Shown: piece by piece, positions 25,486-33,846 of the stretch
Numbering within the stretch: the first letter of the stretch is position 1
Layout: every line of letters starts with the position of its first letter
From: Streptomyces rhizoryzae
Lineage (GTDB): Bacteria > Actinomycetota > Actinomycetes > Streptomycetales > Streptomycetaceae
Assembly: GCF_023155275.1 (NCBI RefSeq)
Contig: NZ_JALMUV010000033.1
Span: forward strand, 31,046-95,045
Direction of reading: 5' to 3'
Length of the DNA stretch: 64,000 nt
Notes under the pieces: model-generated
Told to the model about the DNA's origin: nothing
The model's database searches: none
What the model saw: only the letters and a program-made list of their open reading frames with translations
Made by a program: the position numbers and the translations under genes

Positions 25486-26364
25486 GTGACCAGCACCCAG
25501 CGCATCGCCTTCCTCAAGGGCCACGGCACCGAGAACGACTTCGTGATCGTCCCGGACCCGGACGGCCGGCTCGACCTGCCCGCGGCCGCCGTCGCCCGGA
25601 TCTGCGACCGGCGGGCCGGGGTCGGCGGCGACGGGCTGCTGCGCGTCGTCCGCTCCGCCGCGCACCCCGAGGCACGGGCGATGGCCGGCGAGGCCGAGTG
25701 GTTCATGGACTACCGCAACGGCGACGGCTCGATCGCCGAGATGTGCGGCAACGGCGTCCGGGTCTTCGCCCGCTACCTCCTGCACGCCGGGCTCGCCGAG
25801 GCCGGCGACGTGGCGATCGCCACCCGCGCCGGCATCCGCCGGGTGCACGTCGCCAAGTCCGGTGAGGTCACCGTCTCCATGGGGCGCGCCGTACTCCCCG
25901 AGGAGGGCGTGGTCGTCGAGGTCGGCGGCCGCAGCTGGCCGGCCCGCAACGTCAGCATGGGCAACCCGCACGCCGTCGCGTTCGTGGCGGACCTCGCGCA
26001 CGCCGGGGAGCTGCGCGAGCCCCCGCCGTTCCACCCCGCCGGGGTCTACCCGGACGGCGTCAACGTCGAGTTCGTCGTGGACCGCGGCCCGCGCCACGTG
26101 GCGATGCGGGTCCACGAGCGGGGCTCCGGCGAGACCCGCTCCTGCGGTACGGGCGCCTGCGCGGTCGCGGTGGCCGCCGCCCGCCGGGACGGCCTGGACC
26201 CGGCCGCCACCGGCGCCCCGGTGACGTACACCGTCGACGTGCCGGGCGGCAGCCTGGCGATCACCGAGCTGCCGGACGGCACCGTCGAGATGACCGGCCC
26301 GGCCGTGATCGTCGCCGAGGGCGCCTTCGACGCGGAGTGGCTGGCGGGCGCGCTCGCCGGCTGA
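25486..26364 (+). CDS. dapF: Diaminopimelate epimerase
   Basis: DapF interconverts LL- and meso-diaminopimelate for lysine and peptidoglycan synthesis; streptomycetes use LL-DAP in the wall, so this enzyme sets the supply to lysine. It has 292 residues in two mirror-image halves. FLKGHGTENDFVIVPD opens it. The first catalytic Cys is in NGDGSIAEMCGNGVRVFARY and the second in RSCGTGACAVAVAAA. SMGNPHAVAF is the central signature. The start is GTG at 25486. A downstream gap of 210 bases precedes rshA. Confidence 0.97.
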   Translation: MTSTQRIAFLKGHGTENDFVIVPDPDGRLDLPAAAVARICDRRAGVGGDGLLRVVRSAAHPEARAMAGEAEWFMDYRNGDGSIAEMCGNGVRVFARYLLHAGLAEAGDVAIATRAGIRRVHVAKSGEVTVSMGRAVLPEEGVVVEVGGRSWPARNVSMGNPHAVAFVADLAHAGELREPPPFHPAGVYPDGVNVEFVVDRGPRHVAMRVHERGSGETRSCGTGACAVAVAAARRDGLDPAATGAPVTYTVDVPGGSLAITELPDGTVEMTGPAVIVAEGAFDAEWLAGALAG

Positions 26365-26573
26365 ACGGGCGCCGGGGCGCGCCTCCCCGCGGGGGGACGC
26401 GGTTTCGGCGAGGAGAAACGGTTCCGGCCAGAAAGTTCCCTCCAATGGGTGATCCGTTTCACGGTGAGCGAGAGGCGGACAGCGCTGCGTGATGGGCTCG
26501 GTAGCATCAAGCACCGGCCCGGGCGCCGTACCTGACGGCGGCCCACCGCCGGTCGACGCCGCCGGAGGTGCCC

Positions 26574-28727
26574 ATGAGCGCAGAGGCCACGAACCCTGGT
26601 AACCCCGAAGCAGCCGGCCGCAGACGCGGCCGCCCCCGGCCGGCGCTCCGCGGCCTGCGCCGCATCGGCCGCGCCGCACTCCTCGGCCCGGCTCCCCGCG
26701 ACGGCCTCCCGGACGCCCTGGAACACGTCGCCAAGGTGCACCGCCGCCACCACCCCGACGCCGACCTCGACATCCTCAGCAAGGCGTACCAGCTCGCCGA
26801 GTCCTCGCACCGCGGCCAGACCCGCAAGAGCGGCGAGCCGTACATCACGCACCCGCTCGCGGTGACCCTGATCCTCGCCGAACTGGGCGCCGAGACCACG
26901 ACGTTGACCGCCTCCCTGCTCCACGACACCGTCGAGGACACGGAAGTGACGCTCCATCAGGTCGGTGCGGAGTTCGGCGAGGAGGTCCGCTACCTCGTCG
27001 ACGGCGTCACCAAACTGGAGAAGGTCGACTACGGCGCCGCCGCCGAACCGGAGACCTTCCGCAAGATGCTCGTCGCCACCGGCAACGACGTCCGGGTGAT
27101 GTCCATCAAACTCGCCGACCGGCTGCACAACATGCGCACCCTGGGCGTGATGCGCCCGGAGAAGCAGGCCCGGATCGCCGGCGTCACCCGCGACGTGCTC
27201 ATCCCGCTCGCCGAACGCCTCGGCGTCCAGGCGCTCAAGACCGAGCTGGAGGACCTGGTCTTCGCGGTGCTGCACCCCGAGGAGTACGCCGCGACCCGCC
27301 GCCTGGTGGCCTCCTACGCCGGCCGCCCCGACCCGCTCGCGGCGATCGCCCGCCGGGCCCGCGCCGTCCTGGCCGACGCCGGCATCGACGCCCAGGTCCT
27401 CGTCCGGCCGCGGCACTTCGTCTCCGTCCACCGGGTCCTGCTGGCCCGCGGCCGGGTGACCGGCGCGGACCTGGGACGGCTGCTGGTCCTGGTGACCGAG
27501 GACGCCGACTGCTACGCCGTCCTCGGGGAGCTGCACACCTGCTTCACCCCGGTGGTCTCGGAGTTCAAGGACTTCATCGCGGCACCGAAGTTCAACCTCT
27601 ACCAGTCGCTGCACACCGCCGTCACCGGCGCGACCGGCGACGTCGCCGAGACCCTGATCCGCACCCACCGGATGCACCGGGTAGCCGAGGCCGGCGTGAT
27701 CGCCCTCGGCAACCCCTACGCGCCCCCCGACGGCACGGAGGCTCCCGACGGGGAGCGGGCCGACCCGACCCGCCCCGGCTGGCTCGACCGGCTGCTGGAG
27801 TGGCAGCGCACCACCCCCGACCCGGACACCTTCTGGACCTCGCTCCGCGACGACCTTGCCCAGGACCGCGAGATCACCGTCTTCTGCGCCGACGCGGCCC
27901 CCGACGGCCCCGGCGGCACCATCGGGCTCCCGGCCGGCGCCAGCTGCGTCGACGCCGCCTACGCCCGGCACGGCGAGGCGGCGCACTGCTGTATCGGCGC
28001 GCGGATCAACGGCCGGCTCGCCGCGCTCGGGACCGTCCTGCACGACGGCGACCGCCTCCACCTGCTGATGGCCCCGGACGCCGCCGGCCCCTCCCCGGAG
28101 TGGCTCGACCACGCCCGTACGCCCGCCGCCCGGCTGGCCATCTCCCGGTGGCTGGCCCGCCCCCGGGACGGCGCCGAGCCGCCCGCCGCGTCCGCCGGCC
28201 ACCACGGCGAGCGCCGCCGCTCGCCCGCGCACCGCCCGCCCGGCCCGGACCGCGGCCCGGCCGCCGCCCCGCCGGCGGTGGCGGACCTGCCCGGCGCCGC
28301 GGTCCGGCTGGCCGGCTGCTGCACCCCGGTGCCCCCGGACACCGTCACCGGGTTCGCGGTCCGCGGCGGCACGGTCACCGTCCACCGGGCGCTGTGCCCC
28401 GCGGTGGCCCGGATGGCGGCGATGGGCCGGCAGCCGGTCGGGGTCCGCTGGCGGGGCACCGACGCGGGTGGCCACGGCTGCCGGGTGACCCTGCTGGCCG
28501 AGGCGTTCAGCCGCCCGCACCTGCTGCCCGACCTCACCGAGGCGATCGCCGCCGAGGGTGCCGCCGTGGTCTCCGCCGCCGTCGAACCCCCGCACGAGCA
28601 GCTGGTCCGGCACACCTACACCCTCCACCTGCCCGACGCCGACGGCCTGCCGTCCCTGATGCGGGCGATGCGCCAGGTGCCGGGCGTCTTCGACGTGGTC
28701 CGGGCGGCCGCGGCGGTCCGCTCCTGA
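26574..28727 (+). CDS. rshA: RelA/SpoT homologue RshA, hydrolase intact, synthetase site degenerate
   Basis: This is a 717-residue long RSH protein. The HD hydrolase domain keeps its metal and catalytic residues: His93 in YITHPLA, HDTVED at 117-122 and KLADRLHNMRTL at 180-190. The synthetase domain (about 260-380) keeps FKDFIAAPKFNLYQSLHTAV, but the nucleotide-binding stretch reads VRPRHFVSVHRVLL where active enzymes have a GRPKH-YSI-KM type sequence, DLGRLLVLV lacks the Arg of the D-L-xx-R motif, and EVQIRT is ETLIRT. TGS (about 440-500) and a C-terminal ACT-like domain follow. This fits SCO5794 RshA. The ATG at 26574 follows a perfect GGAGGTG. Confidence 0.92.
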   Translation: MSAEATNPGNPEAAGRRRGRPRPALRGLRRIGRAALLGPAPRDGLPDALEHVAKVHRRHHPDADLDILSKAYQLAESSHRGQTRKSGEPYITHPLAVTLILAELGAETTTLTASLLHDTVEDTEVTLHQVGAEFGEEVRYLVDGVTKLEKVDYGAAAEPETFRKMLVATGNDVRVMSIKLADRLHNMRTLGVMRPEKQARIAGVTRDVLIPLAERLGVQALKTELEDLVFAVLHPEEYAATRRLVASYAGRPDPLAAIARRARAVLADAGIDAQVLVRPRHFVSVHRVLLARGRVTGADLGRLLVLVTEDADCYAVLGELHTCFTPVVSEFKDFIAAPKFNLYQSLHTAVTGATGDVAETLIRTHRMHRVAEAGVIALGNPYAPPDGTEAPDGERADPTRPGWLDRLLEWQRTTPDPDTFWTSLRDDLAQDREITVFCADAAPDGPGGTIGLPAGASCVDAAYARHGEAAHCCIGARINGRLAALGTVLHDGDRLHLLMAPDAAGPSPEWLDHARTPAARLAISRWLARPRDGAEPPAASAGHHGERRRSPAHRPPGPDRGPAAAPPAVADLPGAAVRLAGCCTPVPPDTVTGFAVRGGTVTVHRALCPAVARMAAMGRQPVGVRWRGTDAGGHGCRVTLLAEAFSRPHLLPDLTEAIAAEGAAVVSAAVEPPHEQLVRHTYTLHLPDADGLPSLMRAMRQVPGVFDVVRAAAAVRS

Positions 28728-28855
28728 CGGCCCGCGCCCACCCGTAGGCAGATCGGGCGGGCGGACGCAAGCCGGACGGCCGGGGCGCCGCCCGTTCGGG
28801 TGCCGTCCTGCCGTGCCGTCCACGGGGGAGCGGGCCGCGCTGATAGCGGTAGCCC

Positions 28856-30517
28856 ATGTCCGTTCCCCCGCGCCGTCCGTCCCGCGAGCCCGCCGGGCCC
28901 GCCTCCGACAGCACCACCGCCGGCCGCCCCGCACCCGGCCGGGACCGCCGCCGCGCCCGCCGCGGCCGGGTCCCCCGCCGGGCCGCCGCCCTCGGCCTCG
29001 CGGCCGCCGCCACGCTCGCCGCGGCCGCCCCGCCGCCCGCCGAGCCCCAGGGCATCGGCGACCGCCTCTTCCCGGCGCTCGGCAACCCCGGCTACCACGT
29101 CACCTCGTACGACATCTCGCTGGACTACCCGGGCCGCAACGACCGGCCGCTGGACGCGGTCACCGTGATCAACGCCCGGGCCACCGGCAACCTCGACCGG
29201 CTCAACCTCGACTTCGCCGACGGCGCGGTGCGCTCCGTCCTGGTCGACGGGCTGCCCGCCCGGCACGAGCAGGCCGGCGAGGACCTGGTCCTCACCCCGG
29301 CCGTGCACATCTTCCCCGGGCAGCAGGTGCGGATCGTCGTCCGGCACACCAGCGACCCCCGGGGCCGGGGCAACGGCGGCTGGATCCGCACGGCCGACGG
29401 GCTGGCGATGGCCAACCAGGCCGACGCCGCCCACCGGGTCTTCCCGTGCAACGACCACCCCTCCGACAAGGCGTACTTCACCTTCCGCATCACCGTGCCC
29501 CAGGGCCTGACGGCGGTCGCCAACGGGCTGCCGGCCGGCGAGGGCACCCGGGGCGCGCGCCGCACCTGGACCTACCGCACCGCGCACCCCATGGCCACCG
29601 AGCTGGCGCAGGTCTCCATCGGGCGGTCCAGCGTGCTGCCGCGGCGCGGCCCGCACGGCCTGCCGGTCCGCGACGTCGTCCCGGCCGCGGCCCGCCCCGC
29701 GCTGGCCCGCTGGCTGGCCCGGACCCCGGACCAGGTGGCCTGGATGGAGCGCCGGGTCGGCCCGTTCCCGTTCGAGAGCTACGGCGTCCTGATCGCGGAC
29801 GCCAGCACCGGCTTCGAGCTGGAGACCCAGACCCTCTCGCTCTTCGAGAAGCGCCTGTTCACCACCGCCCAGCTGCCCGACTGGTACGTGGAGTCGGTGA
29901 TGGTGCACGAACTGGCCCACCAGTGGTTCGGCGACAGCGTCAGCCCCCGCCGGTGGTCCGACGTCTGGCTCAACGAGGCCCACGCCACCTGGTACGAGGC
30001 CCTCTACGCGCAGGAGAAGGGCGACCGCCGGGCCTCCCTGGAGACCCGGATGCAGCGGGCCTACGAGATGTCGGACGGCTGGCGCGCGGAGGGCGGCCCG
30101 CCGGCCCTGCCCAAGGTCCCCGACCAGGGCCGCAAGATCGGCATCTTCCGGCCGGTGATCTACGACGGCAGCGCGCTGGTCCTGTACGCGCTGCGCCACA
30201 AGATGGGCCAGGCCGGCTTCGACCGGCTGGAGCGCGAATGGGTGGCCAAGCACCGCGACGGGGTGGCCGGCACCGCCGACTTCATCACGCTGGCCTCCCA
30301 CATCTACGGCCACAACCTCTCCGGCTTCTTCTGGGAGTGGCTCTACGGCCAGAAGACGCCGGCGATGCCCGGCCACCCGGAGTGGCGCCCCCAGAAGGCC
30401 GCGAAGGCTGCCAGGACGGCGAAGACCGCGCAGACCGCGGCGGCCGGCCGGACGCCGCAGCACCGCCCCGTCCGCCCGGCGGCGACCCCGGGTGGACCGC
30501 GGCTGCACCGGCGGTGA
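28856..30517 (+). CDS. Secreted M1-family zinc metallopeptidase
   Basis: This is a 553-residue protein with a long Arg-rich n-region and hydrophobic stretch (RRAAALGLAAAATLAAAAPPP, about 42-62), indicating export. The M1 N-terminal beta domain begins YHVTSYDISLDYPG, with the substrate loop near residue 325 (STGFELETQTLSLF, a variant of the G-x-M-E-N region). The zinc site is VMVHELAHQWFGD (HExxH) with the third ligand Glu in WLNEAHATWYEAL, 18 residues on. IIYDGSALVLYALR-type sequence and a basic Lys/Ala/Thr-rich tail end it. It likely trims amino-terminal residues from peptides outside the membrane. The GAMEN motif is not canonical, so specificity may differ. Confidence 0.9.
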   Translation: MSVPPRRPSREPAGPASDSTTAGRPAPGRDRRRARRGRVPRRAAALGLAAAATLAAAAPPPAEPQGIGDRLFPALGNPGYHVTSYDISLDYPGRNDRPLDAVTVINARATGNLDRLNLDFADGAVRSVLVDGLPARHEQAGEDLVLTPAVHIFPGQQVRIVVRHTSDPRGRGNGGWIRTADGLAMANQADAAHRVFPCNDHPSDKAYFTFRITVPQGLTAVANGLPAGEGTRGARRTWTYRTAHPMATELAQVSIGRSSVLPRRGPHGLPVRDVVPAAARPALARWLARTPDQVAWMERRVGPFPFESYGVLIADASTGFELETQTLSLFEKRLFTTAQLPDWYVESVMVHELAHQWFGDSVSPRRWSDVWLNEAHATWYEALYAQEKGDRRASLETRMQRAYEMSDGWRAEGGPPALPKVPDQGRKIGIFRPVIYDGSALVLYALRHKMGQAGFDRLEREWVAKHRDGVAGTADFITLASHIYGHNLSGFFWEWLYGQKTPAMPGHPEWRPQKAAKAARTAKTAQTAAAGRTPQHRPVRPAATPGGPRLHRR

Positions 30518-30779
30518 CCGCCCCCGACGGCCGCCGGCGCCGCAGCCGGCCGCCCCTGCCGCGACCGCCCGGAGGGGGCACCTCCGCCGAAACACCGGAA
30601 ACCCGCGTGACGGCCGTCTCGCGGCCGTGCGACCATCAACGGGCCGACAGCGGCCGCCGGCGGCCGGCCCCCGGGAATCTCCGGGACCGCCCGGACGTTG
30701 ACGCAAGCGAACGGCACAGCCACACCGTCCCGGCCGGACCGACCGGTCCCCGGGGCCTCCCTACGACGCGAAGGATCAA

Positions 30780-32267
30780 ATGACCTCCTCTTCTTCCCTT
30801 CCGCAGGACCGGCAGCGCCTCCCCGAGAGCCTTCGGGCCGACGCCCTGATGGAAGAGGACGTCGCCTGGAGCCACGAGATCGACGGGGAGCGTGACGGCG
30901 ACCAGTACGACCGCTCCGAGCGCGCGGCACTGCGCCGCGTCGCCGGGCTCTCCACCGAGCTGGAGGACGTCACCGAGGTCGAGTACCGCCAGCTGCGCCT
31001 GGAGCGCGTGGTGCTCGTCGGTGTCTGGACGTCCGGGACGGTGCAGGACGCGGAGAACTCCCTCGCCGAGCTCGCCGCCCTGGCCGAGACCGCCGGCGCG
31101 CTGGTGCTCGACGGCGTCGTCCAGCGCCGCGACAAGCCGGACCCGGCTACCTACATCGGCTCCGGCAAGGCGCTGGAGCTGCGCGACATCGTGCTGGAGT
31201 CCGGGGCCGACACCGTCGTCTGCGACGGTGAGCTCTCCCCGGGCCAGCTGATCCACCTGGAGGACGTCGTCAAGGTCAAGGTGGTCGACCGGACCGCCCT
31301 GATCCTCGACATCTTCGCCCAGCACGCCAAGTCCCGGGAGGGCAAGGCGCAGGTCTCGCTGGCGCAGATGCAGTACATGCTGCCCAGGCTGCGCGGCTGG
31401 GGCCAGTCGCTGTCCCGCCAGATGGGTGGCGGTGGCTCCGGTTCGGCGGGCGGCGGTATGGCCACCCGCGGTCCCGGTGAGACCAAGATCGAGACCGACC
31501 GGCGGCGGATCCGCGAGAAGATGGCGAAGATGCGCCGGGAGATCGCGGAGATGAAGACCGGCCGGGACGTCAAGCGCCAGGAGCGCCGGCGCAACAAGAT
31601 CCCCTCGGTCGCCATCGCCGGCTACACCAACGCCGGTAAGTCCTCCCTGCTCAACCGCCTCACCGGCGCCGGCGTCCTGGTGGAGAACGCCCTGTTCGCC
31701 ACCCTGGACCCGACCGTCCGGCGGGCCGAGACGCCCAGCGGGCGGCTGTTCACCCTCGCCGACACCGTCGGCTTCGTCCGCCACCTGCCGCACCACCTCG
31801 TCGAGGCGTTCCGCTCCACGATGGAGGAGGTCGCCGACGCCGACCTCATCCTGCACGTGGTCGACGGCTCGCACCCGGCGCCGGAGGAGCAGCTGGCGGC
31901 GGTCCGCGAGGTGATCCGCGACGTCGGCGCGACCGACGTCCCCGAGATCGTGATCGTCAACAAGGCCGACGCCGCCGATCCGCTGACCCTCCAGCGCCTG
32001 CTCCGCCAGGAGAAGCGCGCCCTGGTGGTCTCGGCCCGCACGGGCGAGGGCATCGCCGAGCTGCGCGAGCTGCTCGACGCGGAACTCCCGCGCCCGCAGG
32101 TCGAGATCGAGGTCCTGGTGCCCTACACCCAGGGCGCCCTGGTCTCGCGGGCGCACGCCGAGGGCGAGGTGCTCTCCGAGGAGCACACCGCCGAGGGCAC
32201 GGTCCTCAAGGCCCGGGTCCACGAGGAACTGGCCGCCGAGTTCCGGCCGTTCGTCCCGGCCGCCTGA
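30780..32267 (+). CDS. hflX: Ribosome-dissociating GTPase HflX
   Basis: HflX splits stalled 70S ribosomes. This one has 495 residues. The N-terminal nucleotide-binding domain contains LVGVWTSGTVQDAENSLAEL, YIGSGKALELRDIV and the DIFAQHAKSREGKAQVSLAQ helix. A Gly-rich loop (MGGGGSGSAGGGMATRGPGE) and a coiled coil (RRRIREKMAKMRREIAEMK) follow. The GTPase domain has GYTNAGKSSLLN (G1), LFATLDPTVR (G2), DTVGFVRHLP (G3) and VNKAD (G4). The C-terminal extension ends EFRPFVPAA. The ATG at 30780 follows CGAAGGATC. A terminator hairpin lies 34 bases past the stop. Confidence 0.97.
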   Translation: MTSSSSLPQDRQRLPESLRADALMEEDVAWSHEIDGERDGDQYDRSERAALRRVAGLSTELEDVTEVEYRQLRLERVVLVGVWTSGTVQDAENSLAELAALAETAGALVLDGVVQRRDKPDPATYIGSGKALELRDIVLESGADTVVCDGELSPGQLIHLEDVVKVKVVDRTALILDIFAQHAKSREGKAQVSLAQMQYMLPRLRGWGQSLSRQMGGGGSGSAGGGMATRGPGETKIETDRRRIREKMAKMRREIAEMKTGRDVKRQERRRNKIPSVAIAGYTNAGKSSLLNRLTGAGVLVENALFATLDPTVRRAETPSGRLFTLADTVGFVRHLPHHLVEAFRSTMEEVADADLILHVVDGSHPAPEEQLAAVREVIRDVGATDVPEIVIVNKADAADPLTLQRLLRQEKRALVVSARTGEGIAELRELLDAELPRPQVEIEVLVPYTQGALVSRAHAEGEVLSEEHTAEGTVLKARVHEELAAEFRPFVPAA

Positions 32268-32300
32268 CGGCCCGCCGAGCGCACGGCGCCGCACCCACAC

Positions 32301-32335
32301 GAGGGCCCGCCCCGGTCTCCCCGGGGCGGGCCCTC
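32301..32335. terminator. Bidirectional terminator between hflX and the serine protease
   Basis: A perfect 15-bp stem (32301-32315 with 32321-32335, arms GAGGGCCCGCCCCGG and its complement) closes a 5-base loop TCTCC between convergent stops. No U-run follows, as is common in Streptomyces. Confidence 0.85.
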
Positions 32336-32377
32336 GGCCGTGCGCGGGGGCGGCGCCGGCCGCCCCCGCGCAGCGGG

Positions 32378-33565
32378 TCACTGCTTGTTCGCCCACTTCC
32401 GGCTCATCGCGTCGAAGAGCGACTTGGCCTCGGCGCCCAGGTGCGGGCCCGCCGACCAGCGGGCCGGACGCGGCCCCATCGACATGTTGGAGATCAGCAC
32501 CGGCTTGCCGTCCGCGCCCTTCATGAACCACGGACCGCCGGACGACCCACCGGTCATGGTGCAGCCGATGCGGTACATGGTCGGCTTCCTGGCGTCCATC
32601 GTCAGCCGGGTCGGCCGGTCGGTGCAGGACTGCTGCGCCGCGCCGTCGAACGGCGGCTCGGCCGGGTAGCCCTGCGCCGTCAGGCTCGGGATCTTCGACA
32701 TCGCCGGGGCGTTGAAGTCGATCGCGTAGGCGCCGCCGGCCATCTCCTCCAGCGACTTGCCGTTGGTGCTCTCCTCCGGCTTCACGTGCATCAGCGCGAA
32801 GTCGTACGGGGCCATCGGCACGCCCGGGACGGCACCGCCGTCGGCGATCCACTCCTTGGAGGTGGTCATGTCGTCCGCCCACCACTTGCCCGACGGGACC
32901 CGGTCCTCGAAGGGGGTGGTCTTCATCCGGCTGGCCGGCACACCGGTCCGGTTGAAGTTCGGGACGAACATCATGTTGCGGTACCAGCCGCCGTTCTTGC
33001 CGGCGTGCACGCAGTGCGCCGCGGTCCACACGAGGTTGGACTTGCCCGGGTGGGCCGGGTCCTTGACGACGGTGGCGGAGCAGCGGGACTCGCCCTGCGG
33101 GGTGCTGAACAGCAGCAGGCCCACGCCCGGCGCGGTGGAGGTGTAGGGCGTCCGCACCGGCTGCGCGGCGACCGCGGCCGGCTCCGGGTCGGTCTTGCCC
33201 TGGTCCTCGGTGATGTCCGAGGGCTTGCTGGGGTCCTTGGGCGGCTTGACCTTGTCGATCTTGTCAGGGTTCCAGAAGTTCTTGATGATCGGGTTGATGA
33301 ACTCCCCGGCCTCCCGGAGCCACTTGTCCTTGTCCCAGTTCTTCCACTCGCCGTTCTTCCACTTGTCCAGGTCGACGCCGTGCTCCCGGAGCTTGTCCTG
33401 GAGGTCCTTGGGGATCTTGATGGCACCCCCGCCCGTGGAGTCCTCGGCGGACGCGGTCGGCTTGGCGTCCGCGTTGTCGCCCGACGGCCCGCAGCCGGTG
33501 GCGGTCAGCGCCACCACGGCCGTCAGGGCTGCGGCGGCCAGCACTGGCCGGCGTATCGATCGCAT
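32378..33565 (-). CDS. Trypsin/V8-like serine protease, putative lipoprotein
   Basis: This 395-residue protein has a signal peptide MRSIRRPVLAAAALTAVV and a lipobox-like TATGCG, so it is probably anchored by Cys27 or nearby. A charged region (about 45-110, LDKWKNGEWKNWDKDKW with several short repeats) precedes the chymotrypsin fold. The catalytic triad is visible: His in VWTAAHCVHAG, Asp in PYDFALMHVK and Ser in MTGGSSGGPWF. The end is SRKWANKQ. I chose the ATG at 33565, with GGGGGAGAAC upstream, because an earlier start would bury the signal peptide. It is divergent from the siderophore operon, with no functional link evident. Confidence 0.9.
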   Translation of the reverse strand: MRSIRRPVLAAAALTAVVALTATGCGPSGDNADAKPTASAEDSTGGGAIKIPKDLQDKLREHGVDLDKWKNGEWKNWDKDKWLREAGEFINPIIKNFWNPDKIDKVKPPKDPSKPSDITEDQGKTDPEPAAVAAQPVRTPYTSTAPGVGLLLFSTPQGESRCSATVVKDPAHPGKSNLVWTAAHCVHAGKNGGWYRNMMFVPNFNRTGVPASRMKTTPFEDRVPSGKWWADDMTTSKEWIADGGAVPGVPMAPYDFALMHVKPEESTNGKSLEEMAGGAYAIDFNAPAMSKIPSLTAQGYPAEPPFDGAAQQSCTDRPTRLTMDARKPTMYRIGCTMTGGSSGGPWFMKGADGKPVLISNMSMGPRPARWSAGPHLGAEAKSLFDAMSRKWANKQ

Positions 33566-33846
33566 GGGTGCGTTCTCCCCCTGTGTCAAACGGTGAGCCG
33601 GTGCGGCTCGTGAGCGGTGCCCCGGGGCGGTGCTTGTCATGAACCGCAAGATCCCGGTGCAGCCCCCCACTATGCCGGTGCCCGGAGGGACGGTGGTACC
33701 CGGGGCCCCGGTTCCCGCCGCCAAGGATCTTGCCGCCGGCCGTGTTCCCACGCCGCCGCCGTCGTTGGTACGTACGGGGGACGGCCGGGCTGCCCGCCGG
33801 GCCCGCGCGGTATCCAGCAGTTCACCAGCAGGAGGACACAACTGCC

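Noticed and set aside
33566..33846. Iron-box (DmdR/IdeR site) for the siderophore operon
   Set aside because: No sequence resembling TTAGGTTAGGCTAACCTAA or its half-sites was found. Iron control may be elsewhere or non-canonical.
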